From NCBI GenBank assembly GCA_023397905.1, contig JAEWSZ010000002.1, positions 1-64,000 of the forward strand: DNA of 64,000 bases, written 5' to 3'. Source of the stretch: Bacillota bacterium (GTDB taxonomy: Bacteria > Bacillota > Clostridia > Acetivibrionales > DSM-1351). The notes under the pieces are model-generated. The model was given only the letters and a program-made list of their open reading frames with translations. It was not told where the DNA came from and did not search any database. Positions 8,928-18,636 of this stretch are shown piece after piece. The translations under genes were made by a program, and so were the position numbers. Position 1 is the stretch's first letter, and the number at the start of each line of letters is the position of its first letter.

Positions 8928-9653
8928 GTGGAAGTTAAAGGAAGGGTTCATTCATTTGAGACGTTCGGTACTGTGGACGGACCTGGTATCAGATTTATAG
9001 TTTTTCTCAAAGGCTGTCCATTGAGATGCAAGTATTGCCATAACCGGGATGCCTGGAGCTCCGAGGGCGCAAAACTGTATACCGCAGAAGAGGTCATGGC
9101 AGAGGTGAGGAAGTACAGGAATTTCATAGATTCCTCCAAGGGCGGCATTACGGTCAGCGGAGGCGAACCCCTCATACAGCCGGAGTTTGTGAAGCAGCTG
9201 TTTGAAAAGTGCAGGGAAGAAGGCATTCATACGGCTGTGGATACTTCCGGCTATGTGAATGTGGAGGATGTCAGATCGGTGTTGGAATACACCGACCTGG
9301 TGCTTCTGGACCTGAAACAAGCCAATGCGGAGAAACATATTGATTTGACCGGTGTAGAAAACGGCAGGATAAAGAAATTTACCCAATATCTCAGTGAAAT
9401 CAATAAGCCGGTATGGATCAGATATGTGCTGGTGCCGGGATATACCGACGATGAGGCGGACCTTATGGCTGCCCACCAATATTTGAAGCAGTTTAAGAAC
9501 ATTGAAAAGATAGAAGTGCTGCCCTACCATACCATGGGCAAGGTGAAATGGGAAAATCTCTGTGTGGATTATCCACTGGAGGGCGTACGGTCTCCGACGA
9601 AGGAAGAAGTTGAAAGGGCAAAAAGCATACTTACCAAAGTCAATTACGGTTGA
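8928..9653 (+). CDS. pflA: Pyruvate formate-lyase-activating enzyme (radical SAM)
   Basis: Generates the glycyl radical on PflB using S-adenosylmethionine and a [4Fe-4S] cluster. The radical-SAM motif CxxxCxxC is at C30, C34 and C37 (GCPLRCKYCHN), preceded by the family signature SFETFGTVDGPGIRFIVFLK and followed by SGGEPLIQPEF. The start is GTG 8928, nine bases after AAGGAG; a TTG at 8919 directly abuts that ribosome site and is unlikely. The last codons (TKVNYG and the stop) coincide with the 5' part of a dispersed repeat also found near 31.2 and 59.9 kb, so the C-terminus may have been remodelled by it. Confidence 0.96.
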   Translation: MEVKGRVHSFETFGTVDGPGIRFIVFLKGCPLRCKYCHNRDAWSSEGAKLYTAEEVMAEVRKYRNFIDSSKGGITVSGGEPLIQPEFVKQLFEKCREEGIHTAVDTSGYVNVEDVRSVLEYTDLVLLDLKQANAEKHIDLTGVENGRIKKFTQYLSEINKPVWIRYVLVPGYTDDEADLMAAHQYLKQFKNIEKIEVLPYHTMGKVKWENLCVDYPLEGVRSPTKEEVERAKSILTKVNYG

Positions 9654-9683
9654 AAACCTTTGGCTTTAAGCCGATAATATGCC
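9631..9683 (+). repeat. Dispersed structured repeat, copy A
   Basis: Begins TTACCAAAGTCAATTACGG inside the last codons of pflA, then CCTTTG, then the small hairpin GGCT-TTA-AGCC at 9662-9672 and GATAATA. The first 21 bases are identical to copy C (59883) and the core GTCAATTRCGGTT is shared with copy B (31181). The hairpin stem differs between copies but stays paired. Confidence 0.65.
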
Positions 9684-9684
9684 G

Positions 9685-9733
9685 GGGTCCGGATATGAGA
9701 GCTGATATAGGTTCCCGTATCCGGACCCTTTTT
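9685..9733 (+). terminator. Rho-independent terminator after pflA
   Basis: GGGTCCGGATA at 9685-9695 pairs perfectly with TATCCGGACCC at 9718-9728, and TTTTT follows at 9729-9733. The 11-bp GC-rich stem and T-run are those of an intrinsic terminator closing the pflB-pflA operon. Confidence 0.9.
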
Positions 9734-9889
9734 GATGTTCTCTGATTTACGGGATAGAAATAAAGCACCGTAATATAAAAATATTTTTAAAATGTACTAA
9801 ACATTCAGAATTTGGGCATGATAACTACATGCGGATTTGGATGTTTGTTTTTTTATTTAAAAAATTTTTATAAATGGTGATATACATAT

Positions 9890-12800
9890 ATGGATATATC
9901 AATTTTTCTCATTATAATCTTACTTGCGGCAATAATAATAGCTGCTATAATATGGATGGAAAAACGGCCCTCTTTCGAGTTCCAGATAGAGGATGTTGTT
10001 CTGTGCTGCGACGAGCTTGAACGGCATGGGGAACAGCTGGCAAAATCCCAGGCGACAATTAAGAAAAAAAACAGTATTAAAAGATTGAAGAAGAGGATTG
10101 AAGCAAAATACCAGGGCATACTTCAAACCTATGAAGGGCTGAACAGGGATATGGGAGAGTCTTTTCCCGTGCCTCCAGCCGCAGAATGGCTGCTGGACAA
10201 TTTTTATATTGTCGAGGAACAGAAGAGCATAATAATAAAAGAACTGAGTCAGATAAGAGGAGCGCTTCCGGTAATCTCGGACGGCGCTTATACGGGATTT
10301 CCCAGAATATACGCCATTGCGGTGGAAATAGTGTCCCACATTGACGGCAATGCCAATGAGAAGATCATCAGGGATTTTCTGACCGCATATCAGAAATACG
10401 CCTTTTTGTCCATAGAAGAGCTCTGGATGCTGCCGCTCATGGTAAAAGCGGCTTTGCAGGAAAAGCTGTGGGTGGTGTGCGAAAAAATGAATGCGACGCG
10501 GCGCGATTGGTACAAAGCCCAGGAAATAGCCGGATTCATAAAGAAGAACGAGCAGGACTGCGACGCTTTCAGAGACCGAATAACAGAGCTTGACGAGCTG
10601 TCCCCTGCATTTGTGGAGCATCTGATAAAAAAACTCAGAAAAGAAGGCTCCAAAACCCTCTGGATGATAGACTGCCTTGACAGTATACTGATCCAGAAAA
10701 GCGCCTCAACCGACAGCTATATATCCATAGATCACCACAATCAGGCGGTGGCCCAGGTTTCCATAGGGAATGTCATAAACAGCCTCCGCATGCTTGCGGG
10801 GTTTGACAGCACTGTGCTTTTTGAGGATCTGAGCGAGGTGGAGCGGATATTGAAGCAGGACCCCTGCGCCATATATCCGGAGATGGATTTCAACTCCAGA
10901 AATTACTATAGAAATGTTATTGTGAAGCTGGCAGAGAGATACGGGACAACCGAAATAAATATTGCCAGGCTGAGCCATGCGCTGGCCGTAAAGGCATATG
11001 GAAAAGATCCCGGAGCTTCGCCGGACAATCATGTGGGATACTATCTGGTGGGAAAGGGACAGCCGGAATTAATCAGGGAGCTGGGAAAAAAACGGGAGCA
11101 GCCTGAGGAAAACACACCGTTTTATAAAAAGGATCCGGCCAGAGTCTATATATCTTCTATTGCAGTGCTTTCGGTTATTATAGCGCTGTTGCCAGTTCTA
11201 TACAGCTTCGGCAGGGGAACCGGCAAGGCCGCGGTCATTGTAATAGCCGGAATTCTGGGGATAATTCCCGCAAGTGAAATTGTAACAGCGGTAATAAACA
11301 GTTTTATCAGCCGTTTTGTGCCTCCCGCCAGGTTCCCGAAGCTGGAGCTAAAGGACGGCATACCGGAGGAATCGGCCACAATGGTGGTGGTGCCGACGTT
11401 GATCCCCAATGTAAAAAGAACTCTTGACCTGATTGACAACCTTGAGGTATTTTACCTGGCCAATAAGGGCGAAAATATCTATTTTGCATTGATCGGAGAC
11501 TTTAAAGACGCCGATGAGGAAGTGCTGCAGGAGGACGGCAAAATTGTGGAGGCGGCCAGGAAGAGGATAGAAGAGCTGAACAGCAAGTACGAGGCTTCAG
11601 TCCGGCCGGCCTTTTATTTTTTATGCAGGAAGAGGCAGTTCAATCAAAAACAGCATAAGTGGATGGGCTGGGAGAGAAAAAGAGGGGCCATCATGGAGCT
11701 CAACAGGCTGCTGCGGGGAAACCGGGATACCAGCTATGTATTCAACAGCGCCGGGCTCGAGGAACTGCCCCATGTGAAATACGTAATTACCCTGGACGCG
11801 GACACCCAACTGCCTCTGGAAACTGCCAGACAACTGGTGGGAACTATATCACATCCGCTGAACAGGGCTGTATTTGACCAGCAAAAAGGCATTGTTACGG
11901 AGGGCTACGGGATACTCCAGCCCAGGATCGATGTCAACATTGAAAGTGCCGCCGCCTCGGGCTTTACTAAAATATTTGCGGGGCAGGGAGGAATTGACCC
12001 ATACACCACCACTGTCTCCGATGTTTATCAGGACGCCTTTGGAGAGGGAATCTACACGGGCAAGGGAATTTACGAGATCGATGTTTTTCAGAAAACCCTG
12101 GACGGAACCATACCTGAGAATACGGTTTTAAGCCATGACCTGCTGGAGGGCAGCTATTTAAGAACCGGCCTTGTAACTGATATAGAGCTTATAGACGGCT
12201 ATCCGGCCAAGTACAATTCATATATGATGAGGCTTCACCGCTGGACGAGGGGCGACTGGCAGCTGCTGTCATGGGTATTCGGTACAAATCCGCTGTCGGA
12301 GTTGTCCAGATGGAAAATGCTTGATAATCTGAGAAGAAGCCTTTTATATCCGGCTCTGGGCATAATTTTCCTTTTGAGCTTATCGGCTTTGAGAGAAAGT
12401 ACCTGCGCATGGAACTGGCTGGGTGTTCTGGCAGTTTGCGCGCCTATTCTCAGCCATTTTGTGAATATGTTATTTGTAGACGATTACAGGGTTTATATAA
12501 CAAAACGAAGTGCCACCATAATAACAGGCTTCAAGGCCCTGGCGGTGCAAATAGGGCTGATGCTCGCCTTTGCCCCGTATCAGGCGTATCTGATGTCAAA
12601 TGCAATTGTCAAAACCCTTGTAAGGGTTCTGGCTACAAAGAAAAACCTGCTTGAATGGGTTACTGCCGCCGATATGGAATTGGCCCTGAAAAATGATCTG
12701 CCGAGCTATTACAGAAGGATGTGGTTTTCACCGGTATACGGTGCAATAATTTTCGTTTTGGGGCTGTATTCCGGGGGCGGATTTGTATGGCCGGGAGCTG

Positions 12801-15800
12801 CCGCGTTTATTCTGTGGGCCTTTGGCCCGGGAATAGCCTATCATATCAGTCAGCCCGCCGACTTAAAGAAAGATGTGCTTGAGTCTGATGAACTGAGGGA
12901 GCTCAGATTGCTGGCCAGGAAAACCTGGTGCTATTTTGACGAATTTGCGGGGCCGGAAGAAAACTACCTGCCTGCGGACAACTATCAGGAGGAACCCTAC
13001 AAGGGTTCTGCCCACAGGACCTCGCCCACAAACATCGGTCTGCTGCTGGTATCCGACCTTGCGGCAAGAGATATGGGATACATTAATACGGCGGATTTAA
13101 TTGAAAAAATAGCCAACACCATAAATACCATAGAAAAAATGCAGAAATGGAACGGGCATCTTTTTAATTGGTATAATACCGCCAATCTTGAGGTCCTGCG
13201 GCCAAAGTTTGTTTCCACTGTGGACAGCGGAAATCTGGAAGGATATTTGATGGTGCTGGAAGAGGGCTTGAAGCAGTATGCCCATAAACCTGTGTATGAT
13301 GAAGCCGTAATAGACGGTTTTTTTGACCTGATGGAGCTCTGTAACCGGGAGCTGAAAGGAAATAAGCCATATTTTGATATTGAAATATTAAAAAAATTGA
13401 AATTTACAGAAAGAGGGATGCCGGAAGAACAACAGAAAAACAACCCGCAGATCAGCTTTAAACAGCTGATTCCAACTATATCAGGGTATATGGATGAAAT
13501 CAGGGGAAAGGGCAAAAAGGGATATTGGACGGACAGGCTCAAAGCCGCAATAGATACCTATTATAAAGCCCTTGAAAGATATGGGGACGCAATTTTTAAC
13601 AATCTGGATGAAATAAGCACCCTGAGCTCGGAAATTGACAGGCTCAGAAGCCGGATCAGGGCGCTTATAGAGGGAATGCATTTCAAAGGCCTGTTCGACA
13701 GCCGCAGGAACCTGTTTACCATTGGCTATGATGTGGAAGAGGGGCATGCCAGCAAGTCATACTATGATCTTTTTGCCTCGGAAGCCCGCCAGACAAGCCT
13801 GATTGCAATTGCAAGGGGTGAAGTGAACAAGCAGCACTGGTTCAAGCTGGGGAGAAAGCTTACCAGGATAGACGGCGACAAGGGGCTCGTATCCTGGACC
13901 GGAACCATGTTTGAATACCTGATGCCCAGACTTTTGATAAAGAGCTATCCCAACACCCTTATTGACAAGACCTATGAATTTGTGGTCAATACCCAGATAA
14001 AATACGGACAGGAAAAGGACACTCCCTGGGGTATTTCAGAATCCTGCTTCCATGCCTTTGACATAGGGCTGAATTACCAGTACAGGGCATTTGGCGTTCC
14101 TCAGCTGGGATTGAAACGCGGCCTGGTAAATGACATGGTTGTGGCGCCCTATGCCACTATTATGGCAATCGACATGGTACCCAGGGAATGCTTCAACAAC
14201 ATACAGAGACTCAGGAATCTGGGGGCGGAAGGCAGATTTGGCCTTTACGAGGCGGTGGATTTTACGGATTCCAGGCTCAATGAAGGCCAGAAATGCGCCG
14301 TGGTCAAAAGCTATATGGTCCACCATCAGGGCATGAGCATGCTGGCTTTTGTGAATTTCTTCAAAGACAGCGTGATGCAGGAGAGATTTCACAAAAACCC
14401 CAGGATAAGAGCTGTGGATGCGCTTATGCAGGAAAAATTCCCGGCCAATGTGGTCATTTCAAAGGAGCACCGGGAACAGCCATTGTTCACCTTCAGGAAG
14501 CAGGTCAATTCCGAAGAAACTGTTATACGCAGCTTCTCACGGCTGTCCGCGGTTCCGAACCTGCACCTGCTCACCAATGGAAGCTACAATGTGATGCTTT
14601 CGGAAAGGGGAAGCGGCTTTGCACGCTGCAATTCCATGGCGGTTTACAGGTGGATAAATGATTATATGGCCGGCAGCGGGGCTTTTATATACCTGAGGAA
14701 TGTGAACTCCAATGATTTCTGGTCCACCACCTATGAGCCGGTAAATACTGTGCCGGAGGCCTACAAGGTCATTTTCTCCCCTCATAAGGCCGAATATATC
14801 AGAAGGGAAGGAAACATAGAGACAAATACCGAGGTCATAGTGAGCACCGAGGACAATACGGAAATCCGAAGAGTGAGTATCCATAATCACAGCGGCTCAA
14901 AGAGAGTGATTGAGCTCACAAGCTATATGGAAGCGGTACTGACCCAGCCAGAATCGGATATGGCACATCCGGCTTTCAGCAAGCTTTTTGTAAAGACGGA
15001 ATATATCAGCGATTACAATGGGCTTCTGGCTGTGAGAAGGAAGAGGGATGACGTAAAACAGACGGTATGGGGATATCATGCAGTCTCAACAAACGGAGCT
15101 GTGCAGGGTAAGGTCGAATTTGAGACCGACCGCTCACAGTTTATCGGAAGAAACAGGAGCCTTGCCGCGCCCAGGGTGATGGATCCGGACCAGCCGCTGT
15201 CAAATTCAGCGGGCTCGGTATTGGATCCGGTTTTCAGCCTGAGGATCAGAGTGTGTATAGAACCCGGGGAGACTGCGGTGGTAAATTTCTGTATTGGCGT
15301 CTGCGATACCAGAAGAGTTGCCATAGACATGCTGGAAAAATACAGTGATAATTCCGCGGCTGAGAGGGTTATAGAGATGGCCTGGACAAGAAGCATAGTA
15401 GAGGCCGGATTTATAAATATAAGCGGCAATGATGAAAGGGCTTACCTGAAGCTCCTTCCCAAGCTTTTATTCGGAACGGACAGGCGGAAGCAGGAGCAGT
15501 ATATACTGCAAAATACACTCTCTCAGCCCGACCTGTGGCCTTTTGGAATCTCGGGAGACCTGCCGGTGATACTGATTACGGTAAGGAGCAGGGACAGCTT
15601 TGAGGAAATCCAATGGGCATTGAAGCTGCATGATTATTACCGGTTGAAGGGAGTGACCTTCGATCTGGTGATCCTTCTCATGGATGAGGAAGCCTATATA
15701 CAGCCGGTATTTGAAATGATAAGGGATATGGCCATATCAGGCCGTTCCTGCGATCTCATGGACAGGCGGGGCGGGATATTTATCAGAAATGCCAGACAGA

Positions 15801-18505
15801 TGAATCCCGAGCAGAGTAATCTTCTTTTTGCCTGCGCAAAAATAGTTATTGACGCCGATACCGGAGTGGCGGACCTTATCAATGAGGCTTTGGATTCGGA
15901 TGAAATGCTGCGGCAGTTAAAGTCACCTGAAATGGGAAAATCCGGTGCGGCCGGAGCAAAACCGGCAGGCAATCCGGGTGCGGCAGCAGGGATCCTGGCC
16001 GGAGAAGCCGGTTCCCGTGAAATCCGTCCGGCGGAGGTTATTTCCGGAAGTCCGGCGGGAGCTTACGTTGATGAAACCGCGGAAGAAAGCCATATTGCAG
16101 GGATTACAGGAGAACTGAGCTTTTTCAACGGGGTGGGAGGCTTCTCCAAAGAGGGGGATGAATACGTCATATGTCTTAGACATGGAGGCAATACTCCCGC
16201 GCCCTGGTCAAACGTCATTGCAAACGAACGGTTCGGCTTCATATGCACCGAAGCCGGAGGCGGATATACCTGGCACCAGAATAGCAGCCAGAACAAGCTC
16301 ACCGCCTGGGCAAATGATCCAGTGCTTGATCCGGCCTCCGAAATAATATACCTGCATCTGGAGGAAAGCGGTGAAATATGGAGCTGCACGCCTTCACCTG
16401 TGAGGGAAAGAGGCGCATATATAATACGGCATGGCTTCGGCTACACAGCATTTTCCCACAGGAGCCACGGACTGGAGCAGGAACTGGTGCAGTTTGCGGC
16501 AGTTAACGACACTGTAAAAATAAGCATATTGACCCTGAAAAATCAGCGTCAAAAGGAGATTGCACTGGATACCGCCTATTACCTGAGACCTGTTCTTGGC
16601 GCTGAGGCCGGCCAGACTTCGCCTTACATTGTCACCAGCTTTGACGGGGGACTGGGAGCTTTGCTTATTGATAATGTGTACAGTCAGGATTTCAGAGGCT
16701 CACGGGCATATGTCTCCTGCTCGGAGCAGGATGTGACTTATACCGGCGAAAGGCTGGAGTTTATAGGAGAGAATATGGATCCGACCCGCCCCGCAGGCAT
16801 GAGGACGGAGCTGAAAGGGACAGTAGGAGCAGGCCTTGATGCCTGTGCCGCTATGAAAACACAGGTGAGGATCTTGCCGGGAGAGACAAAGCAGGTGGTG
16901 TTTTTATTCGGGCAGGAAAAGCCTGAACTGCTGGCAGAGCTTATTCCCAAATTTAAAAATATTCAAAATGCACTGGAGGAATTGGCCGGAGTCAAAAAAA
17001 GCTGGCATGACAGGCTGAGGCAAATACAGGTCAGCACGCCGGATGCCGCCATGAATATACTTCTTAACGGTTGGCTGCAATATCAGGTGCTCTCCTGCAG
17101 GCTGTGGGCAAGAACCGGCTTTTATCAGGCTGGAGGCGCGTTTGGCTTCCGGGATCAGCTGCAGGATGTCATGGCTGTGGTCTACACCATGCCGGAAATA
17201 ACAAGGAAGCAGATCCTGCTGCATTGCAGGCATCAGTTTGTGGAAGGGGATGTGCAGCACTGGTGGCATGACCAGAAAATCAACGGCATCAGGACCAGGT
17301 ATTCCGACGACCTTTTGTGGCTGCCATATGTGGCCTGCGACTATATAAACGCCACAGGCGATTATGACATTCTGAATATAAAGGAAACCTATTTGCAGTC
17401 CTCACTTTTAAAGGATACTGAGCATGAGAGATACGAAATACCTTCGCCGTCAGTTGAAACCGGTACGGTTTATGAGCACTGCATCAAGGCAATAGAAAGG
17501 GGCTTGAGATTCGGACCCCATGGAATACCCCTTATAGGAGGCGGAGACTGGAACGACGGTATGAATATGATCGGGCCCAACGGCCAGGGTGAAAGCGTCT
17601 GGCTGGGATGGTTTTTATACTGCGTCCTTCAGAAGATGATACCCATATGCAAGTATATGGGTGACAATGACAGGGTCGCAGGCTATGAGAAAAGCTCAGG
17701 GGAAATCATAGAGGCTCTGGAAAGAGAGGCATGGGACGGCAGCTGGTACAGAAGGGCGTATTTTGACGACGGGACTCCCCTTGGTTCTATTCAGAATGAC
17801 GAAGGGAAAATAGATTCACTTGCGCAATCCTGGGCCGCCATAACTGCCGCCGCCAAAGGAACGAGAGTTGAGGAAGCCATGAGCGCAGTGGAAAAATACC
17901 TGATTGACAGGAAAAACGGTATTATTAAGCTGCTTACGCCGCCGTTCTACGACAGTGAGATGAATCCCGGGTATATCAAGGGCTATCTCCCCGGAGTAAG
18001 GGAAAACGGAGGACAGTATACCCATGCGGCCACCTGGGTGATCTATGCTTTTTCCAGAATGGGCAAGGGAGAGCAGGCCTGGGATCTCTTCAACATGGTA
18101 AATCCCATTAATCATGCCAGAACGGACATGGAGAGGATGACCTACAAAGTGGAACCCTATGTAATGGCGGCCGACGTATACGCGGTCCATCCAAATGAGG
18201 GAAGAGGCGGCTGGACCTGGTATACGGGCGCTGCCGGCTGGATGTACAGGATCGGTATGGAACACATTCTGGGAATTAAAAAGCAGGGGAATTACCTGGT
18301 TGTGGATCCCTGCATTCCGAAACAGTTGAATGAATACTCTGTAAAATATACTTTTGGTTCCTCGGTTTACAATATAGTGATAATAAATCAGAACCGCCGG
18401 AATACAGGCGTCGGCAAAATTGTTATGGATGGAGAAACCATTTATACAAATAGATTTCACCTGAAGGATGACGGAAGGCCTCATAGGGTGGAGGCGTATT
18501 TGTGA
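9890..18505 (+). CDS. Cyclic beta-1,2-glucan synthase-like protein (GT84 / glucoamylase-like / GH94)
   Basis: A 2871-residue membrane enzyme with the layout of NdvB/Cgs proteins. It has an N-terminal membrane anchor (residues 4-22) and further spans at about 420-470. A GT84 glycosyltransferase region covers about 497-790, with LDADTQLP near 634, HDLLEG near 749 and RWTRGDWQLL near 784. More membrane spans lie at about 815-990. A glucoamylase-like part starts near 1000 (RTSPTNIGLLL, later YDLFASEARQTSLIAIARGE). The C-terminal half is GH94-like, with QLQDVMAVVY and the catalytic-type GGGDWNDGMN near 2550. A Gly/Ala/Pro-rich linker, rare in the rest of the protein, sits at about 2011-2068. Family members build cyclic beta-1,2-glucan from UDP-glucose; some homologues act as 1,2-beta-oligoglucan phosphorylases. 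The start has only a weak GGTGAT site. It is transcribed alone, ending at the terminator near 18.6 kb. Confidence 0.88.
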   Translation: MDISIFLIIILLAAIIIAAIIWMEKRPSFEFQIEDVVLCCDELERHGEQLAKSQATIKKKNSIKRLKKRIEAKYQGILQTYEGLNRDMGESFPVPPAAEWLLDNFYIVEEQKSIIIKELSQIRGALPVISDGAYTGFPRIYAIAVEIVSHIDGNANEKIIRDFLTAYQKYAFLSIEELWMLPLMVKAALQEKLWVVCEKMNATRRDWYKAQEIAGFIKKNEQDCDAFRDRITELDELSPAFVEHLIKKLRKEGSKTLWMIDCLDSILIQKSASTDSYISIDHHNQAVAQVSIGNVINSLRMLAGFDSTVLFEDLSEVERILKQDPCAIYPEMDFNSRNYYRNVIVKLAERYGTTEINIARLSHALAVKAYGKDPGASPDNHVGYYLVGKGQPELIRELGKKREQPEENTPFYKKDPARVYISSIAVLSVIIALLPVLYSFGRGTGKAAVIVIAGILGIIPASEIVTAVINSFISRFVPPARFPKLELKDGIPEESATMVVVPTLIPNVKRTLDLIDNLEVFYLANKGENIYFALIGDFKDADEEVLQEDGKIVEAARKRIEELNSKYEASVRPAFYFLCRKRQFNQKQHKWMGWERKRGAIMELNRLLRGNRDTSYVFNSAGLEELPHVKYVITLDADTQLPLETARQLVGTISHPLNRAVFDQQKGIVTEGYGILQPRIDVNIESAAASGFTKIFAGQGGIDPYTTTVSDVYQDAFGEGIYTGKGIYEIDVFQKTLDGTIPENTVLSHDLLEGSYLRTGLVTDIELIDGYPAKYNSYMMRLHRWTRGDWQLLSWVFGTNPLSELSRWKMLDNLRRSLLYPALGIIFLLSLSALRESTCAWNWLGVLAVCAPILSHFVNMLFVDDYRVYITKRSATIITGFKALAVQIGLMLAFAPYQAYLMSNAIVKTLVRVLATKKNLLEWVTAADMELALKNDLPSYYRRMWFSPVYGAIIFVLGLYSGGGFVWPGAAAFILWAFGPGIAYHISQPADLKKDVLESDELRELRLLARKTWCYFDEFAGPEENYLPADNYQEEPYKGSAHRTSPTNIGLLLVSDLAARDMGYINTADLIEKIANTINTIEKMQKWNGHLFNWYNTANLEVLRPKFVSTVDSGNLEGYLMVLEEGLKQYAHKPVYDEAVIDGFFDLMELCNRELKGNKPYFDIEILKKLKFTERGMPEEQQKNNPQISFKQLIPTISGYMDEIRGKGKKGYWTDRLKAAIDTYYKALERYGDAIFNNLDEISTLSSEIDRLRSRIRALIEGMHFKGLFDSRRNLFTIGYDVEEGHASKSYYDLFASEARQTSLIAIARGEVNKQHWFKLGRKLTRIDGDKGLVSWTGTMFEYLMPRLLIKSYPNTLIDKTYEFVVNTQIKYGQEKDTPWGISESCFHAFDIGLNYQYRAFGVPQLGLKRGLVNDMVVAPYATIMAIDMVPRECFNNIQRLRNLGAEGRFGLYEAVDFTDSRLNEGQKCAVVKSYMVHHQGMSMLAFVNFFKDSVMQERFHKNPRIRAVDALMQEKFPANVVISKEHREQPLFTFRKQVNSEETVIRSFSRLSAVPNLHLLTNGSYNVMLSERGSGFARCNSMAVYRWINDYMAGSGAFIYLRNVNSNDFWSTTYEPVNTVPEAYKVIFSPHKAEYIRREGNIETNTEVIVSTEDNTEIRRVSIHNHSGSKRVIELTSYMEAVLTQPESDMAHPAFSKLFVKTEYISDYNGLLAVRRKRDDVKQTVWGYHAVSTNGAVQGKVEFETDRSQFIGRNRSLAAPRVMDPDQPLSNSAGSVLDPVFSLRIRVCIEPGETAVVNFCIGVCDTRRVAIDMLEKYSDNSAAERVIEMAWTRSIVEAGFINISGNDERAYLKLLPKLLFGTDRRKQEQYILQNTLSQPDLWPFGISGDLPVILITVRSRDSFEEIQWALKLHDYYRLKGVTFDLVILLMDEEAYIQPVFEMIRDMAISGRSCDLMDRRGGIFIRNARQMNPEQSNLLFACAKIVIDADTGVADLINEALDSDEMLRQLKSPEMGKSGAAGAKPAGNPGAAAGILAGEAGSREIRPAEVISGSPAGAYVDETAEESHIAGITGELSFFNGVGGFSKEGDEYVICLRHGGNTPAPWSNVIANERFGFICTEAGGGYTWHQNSSQNKLTAWANDPVLDPASEIIYLHLEESGEIWSCTPSPVRERGAYIIRHGFGYTAFSHRSHGLEQELVQFAAVNDTVKISILTLKNQRQKEIALDTAYYLRPVLGAEAGQTSPYIVTSFDGGLGALLIDNVYSQDFRGSRAYVSCSEQDVTYTGERLEFIGENMDPTRPAGMRTELKGTVGAGLDACAAMKTQVRILPGETKQVVFLFGQEKPELLAELIPKFKNIQNALEELAGVKKSWHDRLRQIQVSTPDAAMNILLNGWLQYQVLSCRLWARTGFYQAGGAFGFRDQLQDVMAVVYTMPEITRKQILLHCRHQFVEGDVQHWWHDQKINGIRTRYSDDLLWLPYVACDYINATGDYDILNIKETYLQSSLLKDTEHERYEIPSPSVETGTVYEHCIKAIERGLRFGPHGIPLIGGGDWNDGMNMIGPNGQGESVWLGWFLYCVLQKMIPICKYMGDNDRVAGYEKSSGEIIEALEREAWDGSWYRRAYFDDGTPLGSIQNDEGKIDSLAQSWAAITAAAKGTRVEEAMSAVEKYLIDRKNGIIKLLTPPFYDSEMNPGYIKGYLPGVRENGGQYTHAATWVIYAFSRMGKGEQAWDLFNMVNPINHARTDMERMTYKVEPYVMAADVYAVHPNEGRGGWTWYTGAAGWMYRIGMEHILGIKKQGNYLVVDPCIPKQLNEYSVKYTFGSSVYNIVIINQNRRNTGVGKIVMDGETIYTNRFHLKDDGRPHRVEAYL

Positions 18506-18510
18506 GGAAT

Positions 18511-18583
18511 GCAGGAGCCGGGATTCAGAAATCAGGATAAAGACAAAAGACAGGATTCAGAAATCAGGATTCAGAATAAAGGC
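18511..18583 (+). repeat. GGATTCAGAA-type repeats after the glucan synthase gene
   Basis: GGATTCAGAAATCAGGAT occurs in near-tandem form at 18521-18538 and 18553-18570, followed by TCAGAATAAA. The units match those at 5503-5527 downstream of the M48 protease. GCAGGAGCCGG at 18511-18521 is repeated at 18589-18599, where it forms one arm of the terminator, so the terminator appears to be built from the repeat. Confidence 0.6.
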
Positions 18584-18618
18584 AAAAAGCAGGAGCCGGA
18601 TAATGGCTCCTGCTTTTT
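18584..18618. terminator. Bidirectional terminator between glucan synthase and LacI genes
   Basis: AAAAAGCAGGAGCC at 18584-18597 pairs perfectly with GGCTCCTGCTTTTT at 18605-18618 around a seven-base loop. The A-run on one side and the T-run on the other make it an intrinsic terminator in both directions, serving the convergent genes ending at 18505 and 18637. Confidence 0.93.
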
Positions 18619-18636
18619 GAGCATGTGCATACGTTT

